Below, one piece after another: positions 17,681-26,827 of a stretch of DNA of 64,000 nt. The position numbers were made by a program, and so were the translations under genes. This DNA is from Vicinamibacterales bacterium (GTDB lineage Bacteria > Acidobacteriota > Vicinamibacteria > Vicinamibacterales > UBA8438), in contig CATQHX010000005.1 in assembly GCA_958296065.1 (NCBI GenBank), positions 33,807-97,806 of the forward strand. The letters run 5' to 3'. The notes beneath the pieces were generated by a model. The model was given only the letters and a program-made list of their open reading frames with translations, made no database searches and was not told the origin of the DNA. Positions within the stretch are counted from its first letter, which is position 1, and every line of letters starts with the position of its first letter.

Positions 17681-18808
17681 ATGCAGCAGGAAGCCGCACC
17701 GGTGCCAGTGGAAGTCAATCGCCAGTGGCTGCTCGCGTCCCGCCCGCGGGGCACGGTGGCCGAGACGGACTTTAGCTATCATGAGGCGCCGTGTCCGGAG
17801 ATCGGCGGCGGCCAGCTCCTCGTGCGCACGCTCTACGTGTCCGTCGATCCCGGGTTGCGCGGCTGGCTGACGCGCTCGCCGGAGTATCTCTCCCAGGCCA
17901 TCGATCTGTACCTGGACGCCATCTTCGTGACCCGCGGCCAGATGACGGTGCCCCCCGAGTACAACGCGCCGCTACCGATCGGATCGGTGATGTGCGGCGC
18001 GGGCCTCGGGCAGGTGGTCGAGTCGCGCCATCCGGAGTTCGCGGTCGGCGACTTCGTATCGGGGCTCCTGGGTTGGCAGGACTACTGCGCGAGCGACGGA
18101 ACGGCCCGCGTGCCGGTCTCCAGGTTCAAGCGCGTGCACCCGCTCCCCCGCTACCTCGGCGTGTTCGGCAACAGCGGCATGACCGCGTACTTCGGCATGC
18201 TCGACGTCGCGAGGCCGCGAGAGGGCGAAACGGTGCTCGTATCCGGTGCGGCGGGGGCGACGGGGTCGATCGCGGCGCAGATCGCCAGGATCCAGCGGTG
18301 CCGCGTCATCGGAATCGCTGGCGGTGCGGAGAAATGCCGCTGGCTTGCCGAGGAGCTCGGACTCGACGCGGCGATCGACTACAAGTCGGAGAATCTCGAC
18401 GCGAGGCTCAAGGAGCTCTGCCCCGACGGCGTCAACGTGTACTTCGACAACGTCGGGGGCCGGACGCTCGAGATCGTGCTGGACCACATGGCCACCTGGG
18501 GACGCATCGCGCTCTGCGGCGCTATCTCCGACTACGACCACGACGGGACGCCGACGGGACCTGCCAACCTCGTCCACCTGGCGACACGCCGCATTCGGAT
18601 GGAGGGATTCCTGGCCCCCGACTACTCCCCGCGCTACCGGGAGGCGCGGCGCCAGCTCTCCGCCTGGCTCGCCACTGGTGCGCTCAAGTCCTGCGAAGAT
18701 ATCCACGAGGGTTTCGAGAACATCCCGCGGGCCTTCCTCGGACTCTTCCGAGGCGCCAACATCGGCAAGGCGATGGTGAAGCTCGCCGACGCTCCGATCG
18801 AGCCGTGA
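17681..18808 (+). CDS. MDR-family NADP-dependent reductase
   Basis: A 375-aa zinc-independent medium-chain reductase of the prostaglandin reductase/CurA type. Features: [13 protein letters not shown] near residue 50, [17 protein letters not shown], and the nucleotide-binding segment [18 protein letters not shown], then [17 protein letters not shown] and [14 protein letters not shown] at the end. The absence of catalytic-zinc cysteine/histidine ligands fits this subfamily, which reduces alpha,beta-unsaturated carbonyls with NADPH. The gene is divergent from the isomerase. I see no ribosome-binding site near the ATG at 17681. Confidence 0.85.
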   Translation: MQQEAAPVPVEVNRQWLLASRPRGTVAETDFSYHEAPCPEIGGGQLLVRTLYVSVDPGLRGWLTRSPEYLSQAIDLYLDAIFVTRGQMTVPPEYNAPLPIGSVMCGAGLGQVVESRHPEFAVGDFVSGLLGWQDYCASDGTARVPVSRFKRVHPLPRYLGVFGNSGMTAYFGMLDVARPREGETVLVSGAAGATGSIAAQIARIQRCRVIGIAGGAEKCRWLAEELGLDAAIDYKSENLDARLKELCPDGVNVYFDNVGGRTLEIVLDHMATWGRIALCGAISDYDHDGTPTGPANLVHLATRRIRMEGFLAPDYSPRYREARRQLSAWLATGALKSCEDIHEGFENIPRAFLGLFRGANIGKAMVKLADAPIEP

Positions 18809-18981
18809 TGCCGGTCAGGACCAGCTCGACGCCTGTCTCGACTGGGCCGAGCGAGAGGTGCTGACCTCCAAAGGGACGAGCACGTCACGTCGTTGTCCAT
18901 CGCGCCAGGCCACACCTTCGGCGGTCCCCGGGCACTGGCGTAGAAGTAGAATGGACAGGATTCGGGCAGCGGAGATTATCC

Positions 18982-19884
18982 ATGGCGCATCTGACACGAC
19001 GCGAATGGCACAAGCTGACGCTCGGCGGCGTCGCGGCCGCGGCCGGCATCCTGCCAGGTGCGGCTCCGCGGGCGGCGGCCACGCAGGCAGAGTCGCGGTT
19101 CGCGGGCGTCCTCATCGGCCTGCAGAGCTACAGCCTTCGCGACCTGAGCCTCGACGACGGTATCGCCGCGATGCAGCAGCTCGGCATCACGAGTTGCGAG
19201 CTGTGGGAAGGACACGTGGAGCCGGCCGAGCTGCGCCGCCCCGAAAATCGCGAGCGGCTGCGGCGCTGGCGCACGACCATCCCCCTCGACTACTTCGAGG
19301 AGATCCGCTGGCAGTTCGAGGACGCCGGCATCGAGATCAACTCCTACAACCTCAGCTTCAAGGACCACTTCTCGGACGCCGAGATCGATCGCGGCTTCGA
19401 GATGGCGCGGATGCTCGGGGCGCCGGCGATCACCGCCTCGGCGCACATGAACAGCGTCCCGCGCATCGCCCGCTACGCCGACCGCTATGGCGTGCCGGTG
19501 GCCATGCACAACCACTCGCGCGTCGACCCCAACGAGTTCTCCAGCCCGGACGACTTCGCGCGGGCCATCGAGATGGGGGGCCCCGCGCCGATCGCGGTCA
19601 ACCTGGACATCGGCCACATGGTGGCGGCCAACCACGATCCGATCGCCTACCTGCGGGCCAACTACCAGCGCATCGTCACCCTCCACCTGAAGGACCGTGA
19701 GCGGAACGACGGCCCGAACACGCCATGGGGCGCAGGCGACACCCCGATCCGCGAGACGCTGCTGCTGCTGCGCGACGAGGGCTGGGACATCCCGGCGAAC
19801 ATCGAGTACGAGTACCCGGGCGAGGACACGGTCACCGAGATCGGCCGTTGTCTGGACTACTGCAAGGACGTGCTGAGCGGGTGA
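18982..19884 (+). CDS. exported TIM-barrel sugar isomerase/epimerase
   Basis: A 300-aa protein with an N-terminal twin-arginine-like signal (LTRREWHKLTLGGVAAAAGI, then an alanine-rich region ending AAATQA), suggesting folded export through Tat. The body is an AP-endonuclease-2-like TIM barrel: LIGLQSYSLRDLSLDDGI, CELWEGHVEP, VAMHNHSRVDP, VNLDIGHMVAANHDPI, TLHLKDR and NIEYEYPGED carry the metal-binding His, Asp, His and Glu residues. Tat-exported members of this family are common in Acidobacteria and Planctomycetes beside ThuA/DUF1080 proteins, as here. The substrate is unknown. Confidence 0.87.
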   Translation: MAHLTRREWHKLTLGGVAAAAGILPGAAPRAAATQAESRFAGVLIGLQSYSLRDLSLDDGIAAMQQLGITSCELWEGHVEPAELRRPENRERLRRWRTTIPLDYFEEIRWQFEDAGIEINSYNLSFKDHFSDAEIDRGFEMARMLGAPAITASAHMNSVPRIARYADRYGVPVAMHNHSRVDPNEFSSPDDFARAIEMGGPAPIAVNLDIGHMVAANHDPIAYLRANYQRIVTLHLKDRERNDGPNTPWGAGDTPIRETLLLLRDEGWDIPANIEYEYPGEDTVTEIGRCLDYCKDVLSG

Positions 19885-20036
19885 TGGTCGCGCCGGCACC
19901 GGCGGCGATCACGTCGATGCCGCAGGATCGTCGAGCGCGTGATGGCCGCAGGGCCGGAGACGATGGCACGGATGGCCTGGAAGAACCGGAAGGGCGCGCC
20001 GGAACAGCCGGACGCGGAACGCGAGTGGGACCACCG

Positions 20037-21479
20037 ATGAAGAACCTGGCTTCGACGACATACGCTGCAGGCGGAACCGGACCGTGCGCCACCGACGATC
20101 GGCCGGGCCGTTGCGGCGCGAGACACCTCGCGGGAACGCTCTCGGCACTATTCCTGCTGGCCGGGACCGCCGCTCCGGCGGCTGCGCAGACGCTGCCGCG
20201 GGTGCTCTACGTCACCCAGTCGGCCGGCTTCGCGCACCCGGTGGTGCCGCTCTCCGAGCAGGTGCTCCCCGCGATCGGCCGCGCGCACGACGCTTTCGAG
20301 GTCGACATCACGCGCGATGCCTCCATCCTGACCGCGGACGTGCTGGCCCGCTACGACGCGGTGGTCTTCTATACCACCGGCGAGCTGCCTCTCGACGCCG
20401 GACAGAAGAGGGCGTTCCTCGACTTCATCCGCGGCGGCGGCGGCTTCGTCGGCGTCCACAGCGCCACCGACACCTTCCACCAGTGGCCGGCGTACGGCGA
20501 GCTCATCGGCGGCTATTTCGACAATCACCCGTGGCGGCAGGAAGTCGAGGTCAAGGTCGAGGACCGCGACCACGCCGCGACTCGCCACCTGGGAGCCAGC
20601 TTTCGGATCAGCGACGAGATCTACCAGTTCAAGAACTGGGAGCGCGCACGGGTCGACGTACTGCTGAGCCTCGACACCGACTCGGTCGACGCGCACAAGG
20701 AGGGCGTCAAGCGCGCCGACGGCGACTTCGCGCTCGCCTGGACCCGCGACTACGGCGCCGGCCGGATGTTCTACACGGCGCTCGGCCACGAGGACGCGGT
20801 CTGGCAGGACGAGCGGTTCCAGCGCCTTGTCGTCAACGGCATCGTCTGGGCGATGGGCACCCCCGGCAGCCGCACCGCGGACGACTGGCGCCCGCTGTTC
20901 GACGGGACATCCACACAGGCCTGGCGCGGCTACAAGCGCGATGCGCTTCCGGATGGCTGGCAGGTGGTCAACGGCGCCCTGGCGCGGGTCGACCGCGGCG
21001 GCGACATCGTCACCGTCGAGCAGTTCGAGAACTTCGAGCTCCGCTTCGAGTGGCAGGTCGAGGAGGGCGGCAACAGCGGCGTCTTCTTCGGGGTCACCGA
21101 GGAGGTGGACGGGCCCGTCTGGCACAGCGGGCCGGAGTTCCAGATCCTGCACAACGCCGGACACCGCGACGGCCAGGCTCCGATCACCTCGGCCGGCAGC
21201 AACTACGCGGTCCACCCCCCATCGGCGGACGTCACCCGCCCGGTCGGCGAGTGGAACACGTCGCGGCTGCTCGTCGAGGACGGACGGGTCGAGCACTGGA
21301 TGAACGGCATCCACCTGCTCACCTACCGGCTCGGCGACGCCGACTGGCAGGAGCGGGTGGAGGCGAGCAAGTTCGCTCCGCTGCCGCGCTACGGGCGCGT
21401 GGCGCGCGGGCACATCGCGATCCAGGACCACGGGGACCCCGTCCGGTTCCGCAACATCCTGATCCGGGAGATCGACTGA
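20037..21479 (+). CDS. ThuA domain fused to DUF1080 domain, secreted
   Basis: A 480-aa exported protein starting at MKNLASTTY, with a signal peptide ending around APAAAQT. Residues about 55-275 form a ThuA-like (glutamine-amidotransferase-like) domain: LYVTQSAGFAHPVV, YDAVVFYTTGELPL, FIRGGGGFVGVHSATDTFHQ, ALGHEDAVWQDERF. Residues about 285-480 are a DUF1080 (3-keto-disaccharide hydrolase) lectin-like domain: WRPLFDGTSTQAWRGYK, FELRFEWQVEEGGNSGVFFG, GPEFQILHNAGH, VEHWMNGI, GHIAIQDHGDPVRFRNI. The pair is typical of periplasmic glycoside processing through 3-keto-sugars. It lies downstream of the Tat-exported isomerase and upstream of a permease. Confidence 0.88.
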   Translation: MKNLASTTYAAGGTGPCATDDRPGRCGARHLAGTLSALFLLAGTAAPAAAQTLPRVLYVTQSAGFAHPVVPLSEQVLPAIGRAHDAFEVDITRDASILTADVLARYDAVVFYTTGELPLDAGQKRAFLDFIRGGGGFVGVHSATDTFHQWPAYGELIGGYFDNHPWRQEVEVKVEDRDHAATRHLGASFRISDEIYQFKNWERARVDVLLSLDTDSVDAHKEGVKRADGDFALAWTRDYGAGRMFYTALGHEDAVWQDERFQRLVVNGIVWAMGTPGSRTADDWRPLFDGTSTQAWRGYKRDALPDGWQVVNGALARVDRGGDIVTVEQFENFELRFEWQVEEGGNSGVFFGVTEEVDGPVWHSGPEFQILHNAGHRDGQAPITSAGSNYAVHPPSADVTRPVGEWNTSRLLVEDGRVEHWMNGIHLLTYRLGDADWQERVEASKFAPLPRYGRVARGHIAIQDHGDPVRFRNILIREID

Positions 21480-21626
21480 ACCTCCCAGCAGCGTCAGTCG
21501 AGAGATCATCGGGACGAATCTCATCGAAAACGGACAGGCGTAGCCGTGAATCGTGCATGCATCCACCCGCGTTCACATTCCGTTCCCGGCCGTGAGCGAG
21601 AGTTCGCGTCACCCAAACGGTAGCCG

Positions 21627-22853
21627 ATGACACCAGCCGTCCGCCTCAAGCTGTCGGCGATGATGTTCCTCCAGTACTTCGTCTGGGGGGCGTGGTCCGT
21701 GCCGCTCGGCACCTATCTCGGCGGCCCGCTCGGGTTCCAGGGCGAGCAGATCGGCCTCGTCTTCGGCACGACGGCCATCGCGGCGATGGTCTCGCCGTTC
21801 TTCATCGGCATGGTGGCGGACCGCTTCTTCGCCACCGAGCGGCTGCTGGCGGTGCTCCACCTCGCCGGCGGAATCATCCTGTTCGGCGTGTCGCTGCAGG
21901 CCTCGTTCGGCGCCTTCTACGCGGTCCTGCTCGTCTATGCCCTCTGCTACATGCCGACGCTGGCGCTGACGAATTCCATCTCGTTCCGCCAGATGTCGAA
22001 CCCCGGGCAGCAGTTCCCCGCCGTCCGCGTGCTCGGCACCATCGGCTGGATCGTGGCCGGACTCGCCGTCGGCTTCCTGCAACTCGAGGACACGGAGCGC
22101 CCGCTGCAGATCGCCGCCGCCGCGTCGGTCGTGCTGGGCGTTTTCTGCCTGACCCTGCCCCATACGCCGCCCGCGAAGACCGCCTCACGGGTCGCCGCGC
22201 GCGACGTGCTCGGCCTCGACGCCCTGCGGCTGCTGCGCGAGCGCTCGTTCGCCGTCTTCGTGCTCGGGTCGTTCCTGGTCTGCATCCCGCTGCAGTTCTA
22301 CTACGCGTTCGCCAACCCGTTCCTGAACGAGATCGGGGTCGAGAACGCGGCCGGCAAGATGACTCTCGGTCAGATGTCCGAGATCGGCTTCATGGTGCTG
22401 ATGCCCTGGTTCCTGGTCCGCCTGGGCGTCAAGCGGCTGCTGCTGGTGGGGATGCTCGCCTGGGCGCTGCGCTACGTCCTGTTCGCCTACGGCGACCCGG
22501 GACCGGCCGTCTGGATGCTCTACGCCGGCATCCTGCTGCACGGCGTCTGCTACGACTTCTTCTTCGTCACCGGCCAGATCTACGTGGACACCAAGGCCCC
22601 CAAGGACCTGCGCGCGGCCGCGCAGGGGTTGATCGCCTTCGTCACCCTCGGCGTCGGCGGCTTCATCGGGAGCTGGCTCTCGGGGCGGGTCGTCGACGCC
22701 TACCTGGTTCCCGGCGACGCGGCCGTCCACCAGTGGGAGTCGATCTGGCTGATCCCCGCGGTCTGGGCCGCGCTGGTGCTGGTGCTCTTCGCGGTGTTCT
22801 TCACGCACCGGGAGGCGCCCGACCCGGCGGCGGAGGCGAAGGCGGCGGCCTGA
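21627..22853 (+). CDS. nucleoside/sugar MFS permease (NupG-like)
   Basis: A 408-aa membrane protein with 12 predicted helices. [20 protein letters not shown] at the N-terminus, the first-loop [17 protein letters not shown] and [16 protein letters not shown] are typical of the nucleoside:proton symporter family (NupG/XapB type), which in Bacteroidota and Acidobacteria often carries sugars or sugar-like compounds in catabolic clusters. The C-terminal half contains [20 protein letters not shown], also characteristic. It acts in the inner membrane and is the last gene of the catabolic block. A ribosome-binding site is not obvious upstream of ATG 21627. Confidence 0.87.
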   Translation: MTPAVRLKLSAMMFLQYFVWGAWSVPLGTYLGGPLGFQGEQIGLVFGTTAIAAMVSPFFIGMVADRFFATERLLAVLHLAGGIILFGVSLQASFGAFYAVLLVYALCYMPTLALTNSISFRQMSNPGQQFPAVRVLGTIGWIVAGLAVGFLQLEDTERPLQIAAAASVVLGVFCLTLPHTPPAKTASRVAARDVLGLDALRLLRERSFAVFVLGSFLVCIPLQFYYAFANPFLNEIGVENAAGKMTLGQMSEIGFMVLMPWFLVRLGVKRLLLVGMLAWALRYVLFAYGDPGPAVWMLYAGILLHGVCYDFFFVTGQIYVDTKAPKDLRAAAQGLIAFVTLGVGGFIGSWLSGRVVDAYLVPGDAAVHQWESIWLIPAVWAALVLVLFAVFFTHREAPDPAAEAKAAA

Positions 22854-22886
22854 GGTTGGCCCGATGCTTGCGTCATCAGCGCAAGC

Positions 22887-23186
22887 GTGTTCCAGCTTCA
22901 CGTTTCCTGGGATCCGGTCAAGGCACACGGCAACCGGAACAAGCACCGGGTCACGTTCGAGCAGGCCGCCACCGCGTTCAACGACCCGCTTGCCTCGTCC
23001 GTTCGGGACGCTGACCACAGCGAGTACGAGGAACGCTGGGTGACGCTGGGCCGGACCACCGGCGGGATGCTGATCGTGGTCGTCCACACGTATCATGAAG
23101 TCAGCATCGATGCCGCCAACGTTCGCATCATCTCCGCGCAACCTGCAGGGACACGCGAGCGCCGGCAATACGAGACGAACAGATGA
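22887..23186 (+). CDS. BrnT-family toxin
   Basis: A 99-aa protein with a GTG start. The sequence (VSWDPVKAHGNRNKHRVTFE, AATAFNDPLASSVRDADHSE, EERWVTLGRT, LIVVVHTYHE, VRIISAQPA, RERRQYE) matches the BrnT RelE-like ribonuclease toxin along its whole length, including the ISA-x2-A-x2-R-ERR-YE end. BrnT toxins inhibit translation by RNA cleavage. The usual partner gene follows with an ATGA overlap, but here that partner frame is chimeric (next entry), so the module is probably not a normal toxin-antitoxin unit. Confidence 0.85.
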   Translation: MFQLHVSWDPVKAHGNRNKHRVTFEQAATAFNDPLASSVRDADHSEYEERWVTLGRTTGGMLIVVVHTYHEVSIDAANVRIISAQPAGTRERRQYETNR

Positions 23187-23992
23187 GACCCGAGTACGAC
23201 TTTTCGAAAGGGGAGCGCGGCAAGTTCTTCCACGCGGACGCCAAGCTGATTCTGCCGGCGACCGTCGGGGCGCACGATTGGGCTGGGCCGGAAGGGGATC
23301 TGGGCGCCTACCTGGCCAAGCGCTACGGAAGCAACCGGCTCGATGCCGGGGCGTTCGCCAGCGACGACCCCGAGCAGATCGTTTCGGAACTGCAGCGCAT
23401 GCACGTGCTCGCCCTGGCGGATCACGAGACCGTCGAAGGCGGCCGGTTCTCGCTGAACGCCGACGAGTGCACGCAGATGAACACGAAACCGCGGCCACCG
23501 TGGCTGCCGCGTAGCGTCGAAGATCGAATCGCAGCAGACACCGGGCGCACGAATCGAGTCATCGAGGCGTATGAGAAGCAGGTCCGGAACGTCGATCCGG
23601 AGTGGCCTGTCCTCATTTTCGCCACCTCGGTCGAGCACGCACGGACCATCGCAGCACTTCTGGGCAGAACCGGCGTGCCGTCCAGGGCTGTGAGCGGAGA
23701 AACCGAACCCGTGACGCGCAGAAGAATCGTCGAGGAATTTCGTCGCGGCGACCTCAAGGTACTCGTCAACTACGGCGTCTTCCGCGAGGGCTTCGATGCA
23801 CCGAGGACGCGAGCCATCATCGTGGCGCGCCCGGTCTACAGTCCGAATCTGTACTTCCAGATGATCGGACGCGGTCTGCGCGGTACCAGGAATGGAGGTA
23901 CCGACCGATGCCTCATCATCAACGTCCAGGACAACATCGACAACTTCGAAGGGAGGCTGGCCTTCTCCGACCTGGATTGGCTGTGGGCTTGA
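23183..23992 (+). CDS. antitoxin N-terminus joined to superfamily 2 helicase C-terminus
   Basis: A 269-aa frame. The first 30 residues (MRPEYDFSKGERGKFFHADA, KLILPA) are the start of the small antitoxin usually found after BrnT. From about residue 45 the sequence becomes the C-terminal half of a superfamily 2 helicase: WPVLIFATSVEHARTIAALL (motif IV region), FRRGDLKVLVNYGVFREGFD (motif V), YFQMIGRGLRGTRNGGTDRC (motif VI with the Q-x2-GR-x-GR arginines), and the closing NIDNFEGRLAFSDLDWLW. Helicase motifs I-III (Walker A, DExH) are absent, so it cannot be an ATPase. The join looks like a recombination scar rather than a designed fusion. Base composition drops after the join. Confidence 0.7.
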   Translation: MRPEYDFSKGERGKFFHADAKLILPATVGAHDWAGPEGDLGAYLAKRYGSNRLDAGAFASDDPEQIVSELQRMHVLALADHETVEGGRFSLNADECTQMNTKPRPPWLPRSVEDRIAADTGRTNRVIEAYEKQVRNVDPEWPVLIFATSVEHARTIAALLGRTGVPSRAVSGETEPVTRRRIVEEFRRGDLKVLVNYGVFREGFDAPRTRAIIVARPVYSPNLYFQMIGRGLRGTRNGGTDRCLIINVQDNIDNFEGRLAFSDLDWLWA

Positions 23993-24218
23993 ACGCGCCG
24001 GATCACTGCGGTCATGACGAGCGTTCGGCCGGCCCTTCGCCGGGCACGCCCCTTGGTTCCGTCAACGCCAATGGTTCATTGTCCAGCGGCAGGGCTTCGT
24101 GTGCCAGGCCGTGGGCGTCGTCGCCGTCGAGCGTTGCCGCAGCCTGGACAAGCCGAGCCGGAGAGCGGCTTTCGGTGCTGCCGAGCAAGAGATTCAGCAG
24201 ATTCCATCGCTGTCAGAA

Positions 24219-25169
24219 CTATCGGGCAGTCTCTTCGGCCTGGGCCTGGCCCGTTTGACGCTCGTCACCGGAAATCCGCAAGAGCCTCCGCGCTTCGGTG
24301 CGGTCACAGTTGTCGGCCAGCGCGAACACGGCCCTTTCGACATCGACGGCTCGAATGCTCTGCCCTGGAGAATCAGATTCCGCATTGACCGACTTGGCAG
24401 TCTCCCTGCACCAGGAAGCCCACTTCTCGTAGACGCATTCGTTCTTCTTGGTAATCTTTATCTGCGTATCGGCCTTCTTTCCGAAGTCAGCTCGCTTCCG
24501 AAACACGAGATCCTCCAGGGGAGGAAACTCTGAAATCCGCGAGAACGACTCGGCAATCTTCATGTCCAGAACGGGGCAATTGTCTGGATCGAGGAACATG
24601 ATGATCTTGGTCACGAATGACATACCACTGAACTGGGGCAAGCCAACCTTGTTGATGTCGATCAGCCCCGGCGTCCCTGCAGACCCGACAATGGAAATGA
24701 AATGATTCAGTCTGTCTTCGTCGACATGATTCCGAAACTGGCTGACTCGGTGGTCCCTTATCCCGCGGCTGTTGGCATAACCCCAGTACAGAACATTGGC
24801 AAGGCCGTCCTTGACGATTCTCGTCTTCTTGTCGCGCAGTTGCCCGCGAATACAATCTTCCACATTTCTCATGTCGGCATGACAGATTTCCTGCTCGTTC
24901 CCGAAGTCATAGGTAACCGTGGGAAAACGGTACTGCTCAATGGCCGACCGCAATGCAGACGCATAGGTACCGCCGCTCGCCAGCAACTCCCGCACCGCCG
25001 GCACCAAGCCGGTCGGAATCACCATGACCGTCCGGCCGGGGTCGGACAGCGCGGCTTCGTCCTCCGCTACCGCCTCGTCCTCGGATTGCGTCTCGTAGTG
25101 CGCAATCACCTCCGCCACGCGAGTTTCGCTCCACCCCTCCGGCAAGCGCGAATTCCCCGACGACTTCAT
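24219..25169 (-). CDS. antitoxin N-terminus joined to unknown domain
   Basis: A 316-aa protein. Residues 1-65 (RLPEGWSETRVAEVIAHYET, EAVAEDEAALSDPGRTVMVI, PTGLVPAVRELLA) match the antitoxin that normally accompanies the DUF4258-like toxin encoded just upstream, with which it shares an ATGA overlap. From residue 68 a different, lower-G+C segment begins (YRFPTVTYDFGNEQEICHAD, LANVLYWGYANSRGIRDHRV, FSGMSFVTKIIMFLDPDNCP, VLDMKIAESF). I have a vague sense of a bacterial family with the SFVTKI-MFLDP-VLD-KIA signature but cannot name it. It has no stop codons, so the chimera may be expressed. The two parts should be searched separately. Confidence 0.65.
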   Translation of the reverse strand: MKSSGNSRLPEGWSETRVAEVIAHYETQSEDEAVAEDEAALSDPGRTVMVIPTGLVPAVRELLASGGTYASALRSAIEQYRFPTVTYDFGNEQEICHADMRNVEDCIRGQLRDKKTRIVKDGLANVLYWGYANSRGIRDHRVSQFRNHVDEDRLNHFISIVGSAGTPGLIDINKVGLPQFSGMSFVTKIIMFLDPDNCPVLDMKIAESFSRISEFPPLEDLVFRKRADFGKKADTQIKITKKNECVYEKWASWCRETAKSVNAESDSPGQSIRAVDVERAVFALADNCDRTEARRLLRISGDERQTGQAQAEETAR

Positions 25170-25444
25170 CGCCGTTTCCTCTTCATTCGACGCACGAAGG
25201 CTCGCAACGGCTTTCCCTGCAACTCGTACGCCGTGATGACGAACTGGTCATCGGCGTCTCGCGACGGCGCATAGATCACGCGCAGATATCTTCCGGCCTG
25301 TGTCTGGCCGGTCGCAATCCGCGATCCAGCCCGGCCCGGCCGGTCCTCGCCCGGTACCGCAAGCACGTCCTCGACCTCCGGCTCGGAGACACCGTGCTCG
25401 TAAATGTGCGGCTCGCCCGTGACGGGATCACGATAGTACCGCAC
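25166..25444 (-). CDS. DUF4258/BrnT-like toxin
   Basis: A 92-aa protein: MRYYRDPVTGEPHIYEHGVS, EPEVEDVLAVPGED, GSRIATGQTQAGRYLRVIYA, FVITAYELQGKPLRAFVRR. The H-x-EHG-x-S/T-E-x-EVE-VL start and the AGRYL-VIY plus VITAYEL strands are those of DUF4258-type RelE-fold toxins. It precedes and overlaps by four bases the chimeric antitoxin gene, the normal order for this module. It is one of at least five toxin-antitoxin traces in the window. Confidence 0.75.
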   Translation of the reverse strand: MRYYRDPVTGEPHIYEHGVSEPEVEDVLAVPGEDRPGRAGSRIATGQTQAGRYLRVIYAPSRDADDQFVITAYELQGKPLRAFVRRMKRKRR

Positions 25445-25483
25445 TCCGAACTGACCCTGAGCATCGCAACGCCCGTGACGAGG

Positions 25484-26827
25484 TTACACCCCGGCCAGCC
25501 GCCCCGTGCTGTCGGCGATGCGCTCCACCTCGACGTCCACCTTCTCCAGCAGGCTGAGGCCCAGGTTCATGAACGGCGTATGCAGCGGGTACTTCAGGTG
25601 GCGGTCGCCAGCCAAGCGCCCCGCGCCGCCGCCGACGAGCGCCAGCGGGAGGTCAAACGGCGTGTGGTGGTCGCCGTCGCCCATGCCGCAGCCGTAGACC
25701 AGGATGCAGTGGTCGAGCAGGGTGCCGTCGCCGTCGGGGGTTGCGCGCAGCTTCTCGACGAGCTTGGCGAAGAGCGACATCTGGAAGACGTTGATCTTCG
25801 TGTACTGCGCCACGTTGTGCGGATCGGTCTGGTGGTGCGACACCGTATGGTGCGCCTCCGGCACCCCGATCTCGGGGTAGGTCCGGCCGCTCTGCTCGCG
25901 CGCCACCTGCGTGCAGCTCACCCGCGTCACGTCCGCCTGCCAGGCCAGCGCCAGCAGGTCGTAGAGCAGCGAGAGGTGCTCTGCGTAGCCCTCGGGCACG
26001 CCGGCCGGCTGCTCCAGCTCGGGCAGCGGGGTGGAAGCGTTGCTCTGCTCCGCCCGCTGGATGCGCCGCTCCACGTCGCGGACGGTGTCGAGGTACTCCC
26101 CGACCCGTGTTCGGTCGCCGACCCCGAGCCGCCGCTCCAGCCTCCGCAGACTCTCGGCGGTGGCGTCGAGGATGCTGCGATCCTTGCGCATGTCGGCCAG
26201 CCGCGCGGCCACGCTGCCGCCGTCGCCGAACATGCGCTGAAAGATGACGCGGGGATCCCGCTCGTGCGGCAGCGGCGTCGACTCGTCCTTCCAGGACGTC
26301 GAGTTGAGGTAGGCGCAGGCGTAGCCGTTCTCGCAGTTGCCGACCAGGTAGTTCGAATCGGTGGTCAGCTCCAGCGACGGCAGCGACGTCTCGGCGCCGA
26401 GCACGTCCGCCGCGTACTGGTCGATGGTCTTGCCCGCCTTCAGGTCCGCCCCTTCGGTCTTGTAGGGCAGGACGCCGTTGAGCCAGCCGGCGTGGGCGCG
26501 GCTGTGGACCCCGCCCCCCTCGTTGGGGCTGACGACCCCGCGGTTGCTGAGACCGCTGACCACCGTCAACTGGTCGCGGAACGGCTCGAGCGGCTGCAGG
26601 ATCGGGGTAATCGCAAAGTCGCGGCCACCCTCCCCCGCGGGGTGGAAGTTCGACAGGAACATGCCATTCGGCCCGTAGAAGAAGCCGAGCCGCCGCACCG
26701 GCCGCGCCGCCGTGCGGGCGGTGGCGGTCAGCGCCGGCGCCATCGCGTCGAGCACCGGCAATGCCACGGCAGCGCCCAGGCCGCGAAGGAACGTCCGGCG
26801 GGGCAACGACTTGCGGGTGATGATCAT
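25484..26827 (-). CDS. Tat-exported DUF1552 protein
   Basis: A 447-aa protein with a twin-arginine signal (SLPRRTFLRGLGAAVALPVL) followed by the DUF1552 domain: LGFFYGPNGMFLSNFHPAGE, VSGLSNRG, HSRAHAGWLNG, IDQYAADVLG, SYLDTVRDVERRIQ-like segment (VGEYLDTVRDVERRIQRAE), EAHHTVSHHQTDPHNVAQYT, LVYGCGMGDGDHHTPFDLPL. DUF1552 proteins occur in Planctomycetes, Acidobacteria and myxobacteria, nearly always after a DUF1592 cytochrome-like gene, and are thought to act in the periplasm; the reaction is unknown. The start overlaps the stop of the DUF1592 gene (ATGA at 26824-26827), so the two are translationally coupled. Confidence 0.9.
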   Translation of the reverse strand: MIITRKSLPRRTFLRGLGAAVALPVLDAMAPALTATARTAARPVRRLGFFYGPNGMFLSNFHPAGEGGRDFAITPILQPLEPFRDQLTVVSGLSNRGVVSPNEGGGVHSRAHAGWLNGVLPYKTEGADLKAGKTIDQYAADVLGAETSLPSLELTTDSNYLVGNCENGYACAYLNSTSWKDESTPLPHERDPRVIFQRMFGDGGSVAARLADMRKDRSILDATAESLRRLERRLGVGDRTRVGEYLDTVRDVERRIQRAEQSNASTPLPELEQPAGVPEGYAEHLSLLYDLLALAWQADVTRVSCTQVAREQSGRTYPEIGVPEAHHTVSHHQTDPHNVAQYTKINVFQMSLFAKLVEKLRATPDGDGTLLDHCILVYGCGMGDGDHHTPFDLPLALVGGGAGRLAGDRHLKYPLHTPFMNLGLSLLEKVDVEVERIADSTGRLAGV

